A stretch of DNA of 64,000 nucleotides from Streptomyces graminilatus (GTDB lineage: Bacteria; Actinomycetota; Actinomycetes; Streptomycetales; Streptomycetaceae), in assembly GCF_001418565.1 (NCBI RefSeq), contig NZ_LIQQ01000178.1:1-64000 (forward strand), read 5' to 3'. The notes beneath the pieces are model-generated. The model was given only the letters and a program-made list of their open reading frames with translations, was not told the DNA's origin and did not search any database. Both the position numbers and the translations under genes were made by a program. Positions 11,096-20,257 of this stretch are shown in pieces; the stretch's first letter is position 1, and each line of letters begins with the position of its first letter.

Positions 11096-11535
11096 CGCAG
11101 GCCTCCGAAGTCGGCGGTGTCCTCCTCGGCCCGGAGCTTGGCGTGCTCGGCGGCCTTGCCGCGGGTGGCCTTGGCGTCCTCGGGAAGCTCCAGCTCGGGG
11201 CAGTCCTTCCAGAGCCGCTCAAGGGCGTAGAAGACGCGCTCCTCGCTGTGCTGGACGTGGACGACGATGTCGACGTAGTCCAGGAGCACCCAGCGGGCCT
11301 CGCGGTCGCCCTCGCGGCGGACCGGCTTGGTGCCGAGTTCCTTGCTGAGCCGCTCCTCGATCTCGTCGACGATCGACTTGACCTGGCGGTCGTTGGGTGC
11401 GGAGGCCAGCAGGAAGGCGTCCGTGATCGACAGCACGTCGCTGACGTCGTAGGCGATGATGTCGTGCGCGAGCTTGTCGGCAGCCGCCTGCGCGGCGGCG
11501 GAGATGAGCTCGATGGAACGGTCAGTGGCGGTCAC
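11092..11535 (-). CDS. rsfS: Ribosome silencing factor RsfS
   Basis: 147 residues from ATG 11535. The DUF143/Oligomerisation domain is clear: DKLAHDIIAYDVSDVLSITD, LASAPNDRQVKSI and the DYVDIVVHVQ core. RsfS binds ribosomal protein L14 and keeps 50S and 30S apart under nutrient limitation. An acidic/Lys-rich tail follows. It lies in the nadD-LCP-rsfS-phosphatase group and overlaps the next gene by 4 nt. Confidence 0.95.
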   Translation of the reverse strand: MTATDRSIELISAAAQAAADKLAHDIIAYDVSDVLSITDAFLLASAPNDRQVKSIVDEIEERLSKELGTKPVRREGDREARWVLLDYVDIVVHVQHSEERVFYALERLWKDCPELELPEDAKATRGKAAEHAKLRAEEDTADFGGLR

Positions 11536-11623
11536 TACAAGGCTTTCGGTCGGCGGTCAGGAACCCTTGCGGGATACCCAAGGGTCTCACGGACCGCCGA
11601 CACCGCCCCACGTCATCACCGGA

Positions 11624-13387
11624 TCACGATGTGCCCTTGTAGTCCTTGCCGAGGATCACGGACACGTCGGCGTTCGAGGTGACCGTGCCCTTCTTGACCG
11701 CGCTCGTGGGCAGGCCCAGCGTCTTGGCGGCCTGGACGGCGTTCTCCTTGTCGGCGGCGTCGGCGTAGAGGACCTCGGAAGTGGCACTCACGCTGTCGGC
11801 CGTACCGCCCTCCAGGAAGGTGAAGCCGCCGTTGAGTAGGACGACGCGGGCCTTCTCGGTGTCGCCCTTGTCGCCGCCGGCGTTCTGGACGGAGACACGG
11901 ACGGCGGCGCCCTTGTCGGGGCTCTTGGCGGTGCCGCCGAGGACGGCCTTGACGACCGAGGAACCGGCCTGGGCGCTCAGGGTGCCGTCGCCCCGGACGG
12001 GCAGCAGCGCGGTCTTGTAGTCGCCGCCCTTGGCCAGGTCGGCGAGCCTGGCGAGGAAGCTGCCGAGGTCCTTGTCGGTCAACGAGGGGTCGAGGATCTG
12101 CGCCAGGGTCTGCACGGTGACCGTCGCGGCCTGGCTGTCGGAGGACAGCTTGCGCAGCACCCCCTGGATGACCTGGCCGAACCGCTCCAACTGGGCGTCC
12201 GGGGCCTCGCCGGGGGCGAGGTAGGTGGCGTAGGCGACGGCCATCTTGCCGCTGAGGGTCTGCGCCTGGCCCTTCTTCACCAGGGGCGCCGTGCCCTTCT
12301 TGGCGGCGTCCGGGTCGGGGACGTCCGTGTTGGTGTCGATGTCGATGTCGCCGACCAGGTCGACGAGGTTCTGCAGATAGGGGGTGTCGAGCCGCCAGGT
12401 GCCCTCGATGTCGGTGCCGAGGACGGTGTCGAGCGCGTCGCGTGTCCCGGAGGAGCCGTCGTCGTCGACGGACTTGCCGAGCGTGGTCGTGGTGCCGTCG
12501 TCGTCGGTCAGGGCGAGGGAGTTGGGCAGCAGGATGGTGGTGCCCTCTTTGGTGGTGGCGTTGTCGACGAGCAGCACCGTGGACGTGCCGCCCTTCTTGG
12601 TGTTGTGCAGGTGGACGACGACGACGTCCCGCTTCTGGGCCCCGCCCGCGGTCACGCCGCCGGTCCGGGTTTCCGCGTCGGACGATCCCGGCAGCATCCC
12701 CGCGTACCAGAGCCAGCCGGCCCCGCCCACCGCCACCAGGGCGAGGACGACGGTGAGGGCGATGACGCGGCCCCGGGTGCGGCGCTTGGCCTCCTCGCGG
12801 CGCTCGGTGCGGTTCTCGGTGAAGTTGAGCCAGTCGATGACATCCTCGGAGTCACCGGTGGGCTCCTCGACGAAGGCGAACTGCTGGGTGCTGTAGTCGC
12901 GTTCACCCTCGCCCTGCGTGCCCTGGCCGCTCGCCTGGGCCTGCGGGACGTCACCCTCGACAGGACCGCCCTGCTGGGGGACGTAGGCGGTCTGTTCGGC
13001 CTGCGCGGTCCGTGGCGTCGGTACGGCGTGCGCGGTCTGCTCGGCGACCCTGGGCTGCGGCCCGCCGGGCGCCGCCTGCCCGTAGGGGTCGTACCCGGTG
13101 GCCGGGTTCCCGGTGCCGTACGGGTCGTACGACGGGGTGGGCTGCTGCTGTCCGGTCGCGTACGGGTCGTAGCCGTACGGGTCGTACCCCTGGGGCTGGG
13201 GGGTCTGCTGCCCGTAGGGGTCGTACGGCTGCTGCCCCGGCTGCACGTGGTGCTGCTGCGGTTGCTGCTGCTGGTACCCCTGCTGTGGTGGCGGCACCTG
13301 CTGGTACACGGGCCGGCCGTGGTCGTCGTAGCCGACGAGCTCGTACTGCTGGTCGCCGTCGTACCCGGAGTCGTATGGGTCGTTCAC
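11624..13387 (-). CDS. LytR-CpsA-Psr (LCP) family membrane protein with LytR_C domain
   Basis: 587 residues from GTG 13387 (VNDPYDSGYD), chosen because upstream codons are in low-scoring sequence that overlaps nadD. Residues 1-~150 are cytoplasmic, Gln/Pro/Tyr-rich with recurring YDPYG units. A single membrane helix (VIALTVVLALVAVGGAGWLWYA) follows. The outside portion has an LCP-like domain (VVVVHLHN, TTILLPNSLAL, RLDTPYLQNLVDLVGDI) and a C-terminal LytR_C domain (VRVSVQNAGG, VLLNGG). LCP proteins attach teichoic acids or other polymers to peptidoglycan. The catalytic Arg/Asp pattern looks divergent, so enzymatic activity is uncertain. Confidence 0.88.
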   Translation of the reverse strand: MNDPYDSGYDGDQQYELVGYDDHGRPVYQQVPPPQQGYQQQQPQQHHVQPGQQPYDPYGQQTPQPQGYDPYGYDPYATGQQQPTPSYDPYGTGNPATGYDPYGQAAPGGPQPRVAEQTAHAVPTPRTAQAEQTAYVPQQGGPVEGDVPQAQASGQGTQGEGERDYSTQQFAFVEEPTGDSEDVIDWLNFTENRTERREEAKRRTRGRVIALTVVLALVAVGGAGWLWYAGMLPGSSDAETRTGGVTAGGAQKRDVVVVHLHNTKKGGTSTVLLVDNATTKEGTTILLPNSLALTDDDGTTTTLGKSVDDDGSSGTRDALDTVLGTDIEGTWRLDTPYLQNLVDLVGDIDIDTNTDVPDPDAAKKGTAPLVKKGQAQTLSGKMAVAYATYLAPGEAPDAQLERFGQVIQGVLRKLSSDSQAATVTVQTLAQILDPSLTDKDLGSFLARLADLAKGGDYKTALLPVRGDGTLSAQAGSSVVKAVLGGTAKSPDKGAAVRVSVQNAGGDKGDTEKARVVLLNGGFTFLEGGTADSVSATSEVLYADAADKENAVQAAKTLGLPTSAVKKGTVTSNADVSVILGKDYKGTS

Positions 13388-13403
13388 CGGTGCCCCTCTC
13401 GGC

Positions 13404-14111
13404 TCACTCGCCGCGGTACAGCTCGCGCTTGTCGATGTAGCGCACCACACCGTCCGGCACCAGATACCAGACCGGGTCGCCCTTGGCTACCCTCGCCCGG
13501 CAGTCCGTGGACGAGATGGCAAGGGCGGGCACCTCGACGAGCGAGACACCGCCCTCCGGGAGACCCGGGTCGGTCAGGGTGTGGCCCGGCCGGGTGACCC
13601 CGATGAAGTGCGCGAAGGAGAACAGCTCGTCGGCGTCCCGCCAGGTGAGGATCTGGCCGAGCGCGTCGGCGCCCGTGATGAAGAACAGGTCCGTGTCGGG
13701 GTTGAGCGCGCGCAGATCGCGCAGGGTGTCCGTGGTGTACGTCGGGCCACCGCGGTCGAGGTCGATGCGGCTGACCGAGAACTGGGGGTTCTCGGCCGTC
13801 GCGATGACCGTCATCAGGTAGCGGTCCTCGGCCGGCGACACCTTGCGGTCCGACTTCTGCCACGGCTGCCCGGTCGGCACGAAGACCACCTCGTCGAGGT
13901 GGAACTGCGCGGCGACCTCGCTGGCCGCGACGAGGTGTCCGTGGTGGATCGGATCGAATGTGCCGCCCATCACGCCGAGGCGGCGCTTGCCCGGGTTCGA
14001 CGGGCCGTTGCCGGGCCCGCGCCGGAGCAGCCCCGGGCCGCTGTCCACATCGCGCGCCTCACGGTCGCCGGCGTTGTCCGCCGGGCCGGTAGGCATGTCC
14101 TGCTCTCCCAT
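13404..14111 (-). CDS. nadD: Nicotinate-mononucleotide adenylyltransferase
   Basis: 235 residues from ATG 14111 (MGEQDMP). The nucleotidyltransferase signature [11 protein letters not shown] and the closing [10 protein letters not shown] motif are both present. It makes nicotinate adenine dinucleotide from NaMN and ATP in NAD synthesis. The first ~50 residues before [13 protein letters not shown] are an actinobacterial extension without motif. It lies 16 nt upstream of the LCP gene. Confidence 0.95.
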   Translation of the reverse strand: MGEQDMPTGPADNAGDREARDVDSGPGLLRRGPGNGPSNPGKRRLGVMGGTFDPIHHGHLVAASEVAAQFHLDEVVFVPTGQPWQKSDRKVSPAEDRYLMTVIATAENPQFSVSRIDLDRGGPTYTTDTLRDLRALNPDTDLFFITGADALGQILTWRDADELFSFAHFIGVTRPGHTLTDPGLPEGGVSLVEVPALAISSTDCRARVAKGDPVWYLVPDGVVRYIDKRELYRGE

Positions 14112-14177
14112 GCGGCAGACCCTACCGGCCCGTCCTGCGGGCATTGGCCACGGCCTCCGGCCCCGGCTGGACCGGAA

Positions 14178-14342
14178 TCAGCGGTCGCGGTTGAAGCGGG
14201 TGGTGATCCACAGCAGGAGCAGCAGAATGCAGAGGGCGCCGCCACCTGTGAGGAAGGGGCTGAGGCTCTCGTGGTTGCCGCCGTGCTCCTCGCCCTCGGC
14301 TGCGAGGGTGACCAACTGGGCTGCGGTGCTGTGGAAGCTCAT
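14178..14342 (-). CDS. 54-residue membrane protein, function unknown
   Basis: ATG at 14342 (MSFHSTAAQL), stop at 14178. A short soluble N-terminus (AAEGEEHGGNHES) leads to one helix (GALCILLLLLWITTRF) and a basic end NRDR. No ribosome site stands out, but codon use matches the region. Seen as a small conserved protein next to nadD in Streptomyces. Function unknown. Confidence 0.75.
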   Translation of the reverse strand: MSFHSTAAQLVTLAAEGEEHGGNHESLSPFLTGGGALCILLLLLWITTRFNRDR

Positions 14343-14473
14343 CTTCGGCAGGACCTATCCGGTGAGGGCGGGATAAAGACGTCGGCCCATCGTAAGCGTG
14401 CCCGCGCGCGGGGATCACGCCGACTCCGCCGTCAGCTCCGGGGAGCGGACGGCGAGGGAACTTCCGGCCCGTC

Positions 14474-14635
14474 TCAGTCGTCCTTCTGCCTGTACCCCCG
14501 CAGCAGGAGCCACGCGGTCAGGATGCAGCCGAAGAACATCACGATCAGCACGACCCGGAGCAGATCGCCGGATCCCTGCTTCTCGGCGGCGCTCGCGGCC
14601 TCGTTGATCCAGTTGGTTACGGGGGTGTGGTCCAT
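14474..14635 (-). CDS. 53-residue membrane protein, function unknown
   Basis: ATG at 14635 with GGAG-like ribosome site (AAGGAGCG upstream). The product begins MDHTPVTNWINEAAS and has one helix (VVLIVMFFGCILTAWLLL) followed by RGYRQKDD. Divergent from the M48 peptidase gene 100 nt away. Structurally similar in plan to the 54-residue protein downstream. Function unknown. Confidence 0.78.
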   Translation of the reverse strand: MDHTPVTNWINEAASAAEKQGSGDLLRVVLIVMFFGCILTAWLLLRGYRQKDD

Positions 14636-14735
14636 CGGATCGCTCCTTACGGTGTGCTGCCCCGCCACGGTATCTCCGCCTGGGCCGGGCTCCACCTCGG
14701 GGGGCACATAGGGCAATCGACGCATGGGGGAACGC

Positions 14736-15857
14736 ATGTCCGACGACAGCCGCGACAGCAACGGGCACGGGCCGGAGGGGACCAGGGGACACGAGAACGT
14801 ACCGAGCAGACAGCGCACCCGCTTCCCGGGGATCTCCTCACGGGCGTACGAGCACCCGGCCGACCGCTCCGCGCTGGTCGCCCTGCGCAAGCTCAGCGGG
14901 TTCGACACCGTCTTCAAGGCGCTCAGCGGGCTGCTTCCCGAGCGCAGTCTGCGGCTGCTGTTCCTGTCCGACTCCGTGCGTGTCTCGGACCAGCAGTTCG
15001 CCCACCTCAACGCCATGCTGCGCGACGCCTGCCACATCCTGGACCTGGAGAAGGTCCCGCCGATGTACGTCAACCAGGACCCGCAGCCCAACGCGATGTG
15101 CATCGGCCTGGACGAGCCGATCATCGTCGTGACGACCGGTCTCGTCGAACTGCTCGACGAGGAGGAGATGCGGGCGGTCGTCGGCCACGAGGTCGGACAC
15201 GCGCTCTCGGGCCACTCCGTCTACCGGACCATACTGCTCTTCCTGACCAACCTGGCGCTCCGCGTCGCCTGGGTCCCGCTCGGCAACATCGCGATCATGG
15301 CGATCGTCACCGCCCTGCGCGAGTGGTTCCGCAAGTCCGAGCTGTCCGCCGACCGCGCGGGTCTGCTCGTCGGCCAGGACCTCAAGGCCTCGATGCGCGG
15401 CCTGATGAAGATCGCCGGCGGCAACCACCTGCACGAGATGAACGTGGACGCGTTCCTCGCCCAGGCCGAGGAGTACGAGTCGGGGGGCGACCTGCGCGAC
15501 TCCGTGCTGAAGATCCTCAACGTCCTCCCCCGCACCCACCCCTTCACCACCGTGCGCGCCGCCGAGCTGAAGAAGTGGGCGGAGTCCCGCGACTTCCAGC
15601 GGATCATGGATGGCCACTACCCCCGCCGCACCGAGGACAAGGACACCTCGGTCACCGGCTCCTTCCGCGAGTCGGCGGCGAGCTACGCCAACAACGTCAA
15701 GAACTCCAAGGACCCGCTGATGAAGCTGGTCACCGACATCGCGGGCGGAGCGGGCGACCTCGGGGGCCGGGTCAGGCGCGGCTTCACCGGGTCCGGCAGC
15801 TCCACCCCCGGCGACTCCACCCCGCCCAGGGACCAGCCGCCCCACGACGAGAACTGA
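14736..15857 (+). CDS. M48 family metallopeptidase (HtpX-like), membrane associated
   Basis: 373 residues. I chose ATG 14736 (MSDDSRD) because GGGGG lies 5-9 nt upstream; another ATG at 14724 is in frame. The zinc motif HEVGH is in RAVVGHEVGHALSG, with the third ligand Glu in the SELSADRAGLL segment. A hydrophobic stretch after the motif (ILLFLTNLALRVAWVPLGNIAIMAIV) would sit in the membrane. M48 proteases act in membrane protein quality control. The C-terminus is Gly/Ser/Pro-rich. Confidence 0.9.
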   Translation: MSDDSRDSNGHGPEGTRGHENVPSRQRTRFPGISSRAYEHPADRSALVALRKLSGFDTVFKALSGLLPERSLRLLFLSDSVRVSDQQFAHLNAMLRDACHILDLEKVPPMYVNQDPQPNAMCIGLDEPIIVVTTGLVELLDEEEMRAVVGHEVGHALSGHSVYRTILLFLTNLALRVAWVPLGNIAIMAIVTALREWFRKSELSADRAGLLVGQDLKASMRGLMKIAGGNHLHEMNVDAFLAQAEEYESGGDLRDSVLKILNVLPRTHPFTTVRAAELKKWAESRDFQRIMDGHYPRRTEDKDTSVTGSFRESAASYANNVKNSKDPLMKLVTDIAGGAGDLGGRVRRGFTGSGSSTPGDSTPPRDQPPHDEN

Positions 15858-16172
15858 CGACCACCCCACCGACACAGACACCGGCACCGGCACCGGCACC
15901 GGGTACGCTCCCCTGGCCCTGGCACCGCCGCCGGCGGCTTGGCTGCGCCCTGGGCCGCACTCCCGTGGCCCTGGCACCGGGCACCGGCGTACCCGGGCAC
16001 CCGGGCCCGCCACCAGCCGCGCTTCCGCGCCCCGACCACCGGCCTACGGGCCACCGCGCCACAGGACACCCGGAACCGCACCACGGGCCACCGGCCCACA
16101 GGGGACCGCGTAACGGGCAACGGGCCACGCGGCATCGCACCTCGGCCCACCAGCCACCAGCCACCAGCAGGG
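15858..16172 (+). other. Low-complexity CACCGG-rich spacer without genes
   Basis: The 315 bp between two convergent genes are made largely of short CACCGG/GGCCAC-type units (for example four CACCGG in a row near 15880-15902, and repeated CCACCGGCC or CCAGCCACC blocks). Every frame is open by composition, but none has a ribosome site or sensible protein. I see no gene, only slippage-prone repeats. Confidence 0.6.
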
Positions 16173-17243
16173 TCACACCCTCGGCTGCGCCCCCGCCGCC
16201 AAGGAGCCGCACAGTGCCGTCGTGCCGCCCGTCGCGTAGGGGTCCGTGCCGGCGGGGCCGCCCGCCTTGGCCGTCTGGCCTGCCAGCAGTGGGCGGAAGT
16301 GGTTCGCGGAGTCCTCGGCGCAGGACAGCGGGCCGGCCTGGACGTAGGAGACGACCAGGCGGGCCTGGTGCATCCGCAGGTCGTCGCGGTCGAAGCTGAA
16401 GTGCAGCTCGCGCCGGACGGTGAACAGCGACGCCTTCGCCCGCCCACCCGCGCCGGTCGGCCGCAGCGCGTAGACGAAGGTGTGGTCGGCGACGACCTCC
16501 AGGGTCGCCGCGTCGGTCTCGGCGGCCCGCAGCGTCCCCCGTACCCGGATCCTGCTGTCGGCGAGCTGGGCGCGGGCCGGGTCGAAGCGCACCAGCCAGC
16601 CGGTGGGAGCATGTCTGCCGTCGGCGGCCGGGCGGTCGAAGCTGGCGTCGAACTGGTCGAGCTGGTCCGGATCGAGCAGCACCCGCACGGCCCGGACCTC
16701 GCCGCGGGTGAGCACCTCGGGATAGAGCGAGGAGTCGACTATGTAGTCCTTGGCGGTGGTCAGGGCGCTGACCACCTGGCTCTCCGAGAAGTGCGAGGTG
16801 CGCCGGGTGGCGGGCAGTGGGATGCCTTCCGCGCCCACGGAGAACTGGGCCGCCGGACTGTGGGCGAACAGCCGTTCGGGGTCGGTCGCGCCGGGCACGG
16901 CACCCTGCGGCGCGAGCGGGATGACGGTCATCCGCAGCGGCTCGGGGGGCAGCGCGGCGACGGGGCTCTGGTACGGGTTCCGTACGCCCATGTAGATCGC
17001 GGTGCCGAAGGCGAGAGCGATGAGCACGACGAGGACCAGCGCCTGCCGGGGCAGCCCCCGGTTCAGAGGCCGGCGACGGCGTACTGCGGGGGCATGGTCG
17101 TCAAGGCGCTCCTGCGCGGAGAACTCCTGGAGCCGGGCAGCGCGGACGAACGATTCGTCGAAGACGACGGATCGGTACTCGTCCTCGCCGCCACCAGGGG
17201 CAGCCTCGGGTGTCCCCTCAGGTGGGTCTCCTGGTCCGCCCAT
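16173..17243 (-). CDS. Single-pass membrane protein with extracytoplasmic domain, SVVFDE motif
   Basis: 356 residues from ATG 17243. A cytoplasmic N-terminus contains EYRSVVFDESFVRAARLQEF near residues 22-41, followed by one helix (ALVLVVLIALAFGTAIYMGV, about residues 68-87) and a ~260-residue outside domain with two Cys near the end (LSCAED, ALCGSL) that may form a disulfide. No enzyme motif is seen. The next gene (17345-18004) has the same N-terminal motif, a helix and an outside tail, so the two are probably related or interacting parts of one envelope function. Confidence 0.8.
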   Translation of the reverse strand: MGGPGDPPEGTPEAAPGGGEDEYRSVVFDESFVRAARLQEFSAQERLDDHAPAVRRRRPLNRGLPRQALVLVVLIALAFGTAIYMGVRNPYQSPVAALPPEPLRMTVIPLAPQGAVPGATDPERLFAHSPAAQFSVGAEGIPLPATRRTSHFSESQVVSALTTAKDYIVDSSLYPEVLTRGEVRAVRVLLDPDQLDQFDASFDRPAADGRHAPTGWLVRFDPARAQLADSRIRVRGTLRAAETDAATLEVVADHTFVYALRPTGAGGRAKASLFTVRRELHFSFDRDDLRMHQARLVVSYVQAGPLSCAEDSANHFRPLLAGQTAKAGGPAGTDPYATGGTTALCGSLAAGAQPRV

Positions 17244-17344
17244 ACCTTCAGAGTAGGTCTCAGGAAGCCCCGGTAAACGCCCCGCTGCACGACAAGTTCT
17301 GACAGGTTCCCACCAGGAATGAACAGGCCACCGGCGGGTTCGGG

Positions 17345-18004
17345 TCAGGGAGTCCCGGGGATCACCGAGACGGCCGGGTTGGAGTAGTCGGCCGAGGCCG
17401 AGGGACTCGCTCCGGCGCCCCGCCCACTGCCCTGCCCACTGTCCTGCCCGCTGCCCTGTCCCGTACGCTGCCTGCCGCCCTGCTCAAGGCCGGTGGAGGC
17501 GGGCGGCGGCACCTGTTCCTGGCGGCCGGCGGACGCCCCCTTGTAGACCGCGGTGAACGCCAGCGCGACCATGCCGATGCCCATGACGATGGCGAGCAGC
17601 CAGGCGACCGGACGGTGCCAGCGGGAGATCTGCTTGCCGTGCGGGCCCGGAGCGCCGTAGCGGCTCTCCAGGAACTGGGCCCGCTCCTCCAGGTCGTCGA
17701 GATCCGGATCGTGGCCGAAATAGGCGGGGTCGTCGGATCCGAAGCCGTCGTCGTAACGGTCGTCGTCGCCTCTGAGGCCTCTGGAGTGCGCCCGGCGGGC
17801 CTCGGCCTCGGAGGCCTCCGCTCTCGCCTGCGCGGCAGCCAGGAGGCGCTCGACGGCGGTCGGCTCGTGCACCACGGCCGCCCGTACGAAGGCCTCGTCG
17901 AAGACCACGGAGGCGAACTCTTCGTCCGACACCCCGCGGTCGTGGTCGTCGTCGGGCTCCCAGCCGTCAGGGAAGAACGGCGTGCCCCCCACGTCCTCCG
18001 GCAC
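17345..18004 (-). CDS. Single-pass membrane protein with SVVFDE motif and Ser/Gly-rich tail
   Basis: 219 residues from GTG 18004 (VPEDVGGTP). The N-terminal part contains EFASVVFDEAFVRAAVVHEP, nearly the same motif as in the neighbouring gene, then an Ala/Arg/Glu-rich coiled region and an acidic stretch. One helix (PVAWLLAIVMGIGMVALAFTAVY) precedes a Gln/Gly/Ser-rich outside tail. No known domain. The motif ahead of a membrane helix suggests a shared cytoplasmic partner for the two proteins. Confidence 0.78.
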   Translation of the reverse strand: MPEDVGGTPFFPDGWEPDDDHDRGVSDEEFASVVFDEAFVRAAVVHEPTAVERLLAAAQARAEASEAEARRAHSRGLRGDDDRYDDGFGSDDPAYFGHDPDLDDLEERAQFLESRYGAPGPHGKQISRWHRPVAWLLAIVMGIGMVALAFTAVYKGASAGRQEQVPPPASTGLEQGGRQRTGQGSGQDSGQGSGRGAGASPSASADYSNPAVSVIPGTP

Positions 18005-18186
18005 GGATCCAGAGTAGACCGGGGGTGTCAATTTGGGCAGACGGTAGAGAAATTCAGCTACCGGATGAGACAGGTTTGCGCGCCACGGACCGCTGCCGCC
18101 GGACCCGGACCGCCGGGGGCACAGCGCCGGGCGTACACCTGCCGTCCGCCGGGCGCCCCACCCCGGCGGACTCGTGATCATGCCTC

Positions 18187-19473
18187 TCAGCGGCGGATAT
18201 GTCCGTCGCCGGTGACGATGTACTTCGTGCTGGTCAGCTCCGGCAGCCCCATCGGTCCGCGCGCGTGCAGCTTCTGCGTCGAGATGCCGATCTCCGCGCC
18301 GAAACCGAACTGCCCCCCATCGGTGAATCTCGTCGAGGCGTTGACGGCGACCGTCGTCGAGTCGACGAGCTGGGTGAAGCGGCGGGCGGCCTGCTGGGAG
18401 GTCGTCACGATCGCCTCCGTGTGCCCGGAGGTCCACAGCCGGATGTGCTCGACGGCCTTGTCGAGGGAGTCGACCACGGCGGCCGCGATGTCGTAGGAGA
18501 GGTACTCGGTGTCCCAGTCCTCCAGCGTGGCCTCGACCACGGTCGCCTTCGAGTCCTTCGCGTACGCCAGCACCCGCGGGTCCGCGTGCACGGTCACCCC
18601 GGCCTCGGCGAGCGCGTCGAGGGCGAGCGGCAGGAACTCGGGGGCGATGTCCTGGTGGACGAGGAGCGTCTCGGCGGAGTTGCAGACGCTGGGCCGCTGG
18701 GCCTTGGAGTTGATCAGGATGTCGACGGCCATGTCGAGGTCGGCCTGGGCGTCGACGTAGACGTGGCAGTTGCCGACGCCGGTCTCGATCACGGGGACCG
18801 TGGACTCGGTGACGACGGTCTGGATCAGGGAGGCGCCGCCGCGCGGGATCAGTACGTCGACCAGGCCACGGGCGCGCATCAGTTCCCGTACGGAGTCGCG
18901 GCCCTCGCCGGGCACGAGCTGCACGGCGTCAGCGGGCAGGCCGGCCCCGCCGACGGCGTCGCGGATCACCCGTACCAGAGCGGTGTTCGACTCGAAGGCG
19001 GAGGACGAGCCGCGCAGCAGCACCGCGTTGCCGGACTTCAGGCAGAGGGCGGCGGCGTCGACCGTGACGTTCGGGCGGGCCTCGTAGATGATGCCGACGA
19101 CGCCCAGCGGGACGCGGACCTGGCGCAGGTCGATGCCGTTGGGCAGGGTGGAGCCGCGCACGACCTCGCCGACCGGGTCGGGCAGCGCCACCACGTCCCG
19201 GACGTCGGAGGCGATGGCGCGCACCCGCTCCGGGGTGAGCGTCAGCCGGTCGATGACCGTCCCGCTGGTGCCGGCCTCCCGCGCGCGGGCGATGTCCTTG
19301 GCGTTGGCCTCGACGATTTCGCTCGTACGGACCTCCAGCGCGTCCGCGATGGCGAGCAGCGCGTCGTCCTTCTCGGCCCGCGGGAGGGGGGCGAGATCGG
19401 CGGCGGCGGCCTTGGCGCGGTAGGCGGCCCGGGTGACCGGGGACATCGAGTCGTACGGCGAAAGCGTGGTCAT
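18187..19473 (-). CDS. proA: Gamma-glutamyl phosphate reductase
   Basis: 428 residues from ATG 19473. It reduces gamma-glutamyl phosphate to glutamate semialdehyde with NADPH in proline synthesis. The aldehyde-dehydrogenase fold is clear: [30 protein letters not shown], and the catalytic Cys in [15 protein letters not shown]. The closing segment [21 protein letters not shown] is also diagnostic. proB lies 0.8 kb away in the same direction with one small gene between. Confidence 0.97.
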   Translation of the reverse strand: MTTLSPYDSMSPVTRAAYRAKAAAADLAPLPRAEKDDALLAIADALEVRTSEIVEANAKDIARAREAGTSGTVIDRLTLTPERVRAIASDVRDVVALPDPVGEVVRGSTLPNGIDLRQVRVPLGVVGIIYEARPNVTVDAAALCLKSGNAVLLRGSSSAFESNTALVRVIRDAVGGAGLPADAVQLVPGEGRDSVRELMRARGLVDVLIPRGGASLIQTVVTESTVPVIETGVGNCHVYVDAQADLDMAVDILINSKAQRPSVCNSAETLLVHQDIAPEFLPLALDALAEAGVTVHADPRVLAYAKDSKATVVEATLEDWDTEYLSYDIAAAVVDSLDKAVEHIRLWTSGHTEAIVTTSQQAARRFTQLVDSTTVAVNASTRFTDGGQFGFGAEIGISTQKLHARGPMGLPELTSTKYIVTGDGHIRR

Positions 19474-19569
19474 GGGGGAAGCGTAGTGCGCCGGACGCAG
19501 CCGTCCACCGGCTATCCCAAACCCCGAGACAGGCCCTGAGAGCCCATAAAAGGGGCGGCGTGGGCAGGG

Positions 19570-20043
19570 CTAGAAGGGGTGGACGCCCACCGGGGTCGCC
19601 GGGAGTGGGCCGAAGCCCTCGGCGATGCGGTAGTGGTAGGTCTCGCGGTCGATGACCTCCAGGCCGACGATCTCCCAGGGCGGCAACTGCGCGGTCTGGC
19701 GGTGCTCGCCCCACAGGCGCAGGGCGACGGCGGCAGCGTCGTGCAGATCGCGTGCCTCCTCCCAGTAGCGGATCTCCGCGTGGTCGTTGGCGTATCTGCT
19801 GGTCAGCAGGAAGGGGTGGTCGTGGGCGAGCTGTTCCAGACCGCGCCGGACCTCTTTCAGCGGGGCCTCCGCGCCGGAGACGCTGAGGGTGACATGCCAC
19901 AGACGGGGCACGTCCTTGGGCTCCTCGTACGTCTCCTCGTAGCGGGCGCCGGCCGCGACGCTCGTCAGGGCGCGTTCCTCGCCCACCTTGCGGGAGGCGG
20001 ATCCACCGCGGGACGCCGCCGCCCCAGGGCGCACTCGTCTCAT
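19570..20043 (-). CDS. Conserved hypothetical protein between proB and proA
   Basis: 157 residues from ATG 20043, chosen for the GGAGG site just upstream; longer in-frame starts have none. A basic N-terminus is followed by a compact alpha/beta-looking domain (VPRLWHVTLSVSG, YWEEARDLHDAAAVALRLWGEH, PPWEIVGLEVIDRETYHYRI) ending GVHPF. No catalytic motif recognised. Located between proline-synthesis genes and read in the same direction; conserved in this position in Streptomyces to my knowledge, function unknown. Confidence 0.8.
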   Translation of the reverse strand: MRRVRPGAAASRGGSASRKVGEERALTSVAAGARYEETYEEPKDVPRLWHVTLSVSGAEAPLKEVRRGLEQLAHDHPFLLTSRYANDHAEIRYWEEARDLHDAAAVALRLWGEHRQTAQLPPWEIVGLEVIDRETYHYRIAEGFGPLPATPVGVHPF

Positions 20044-20257
20044 GGCGGCCTCCTTTACCCGATGGTCGTGCACCCGATGGTCGTGGCGAATCTCCCTGAA
20101 ACAGAGAGAAGCAGGTACGCACGCTCCATGGGGCACTTTTGCGGAACGTCCACCTCACGGCGGTCGGATTTGCGGGGCGTTCCCCCTGTTTTCGGCCTTT
20201 GCGGTACCGGGGTCAGGGGGAGGGGTCAGGGGTGACGAGCCGCAGGCCTCAGGGGTT

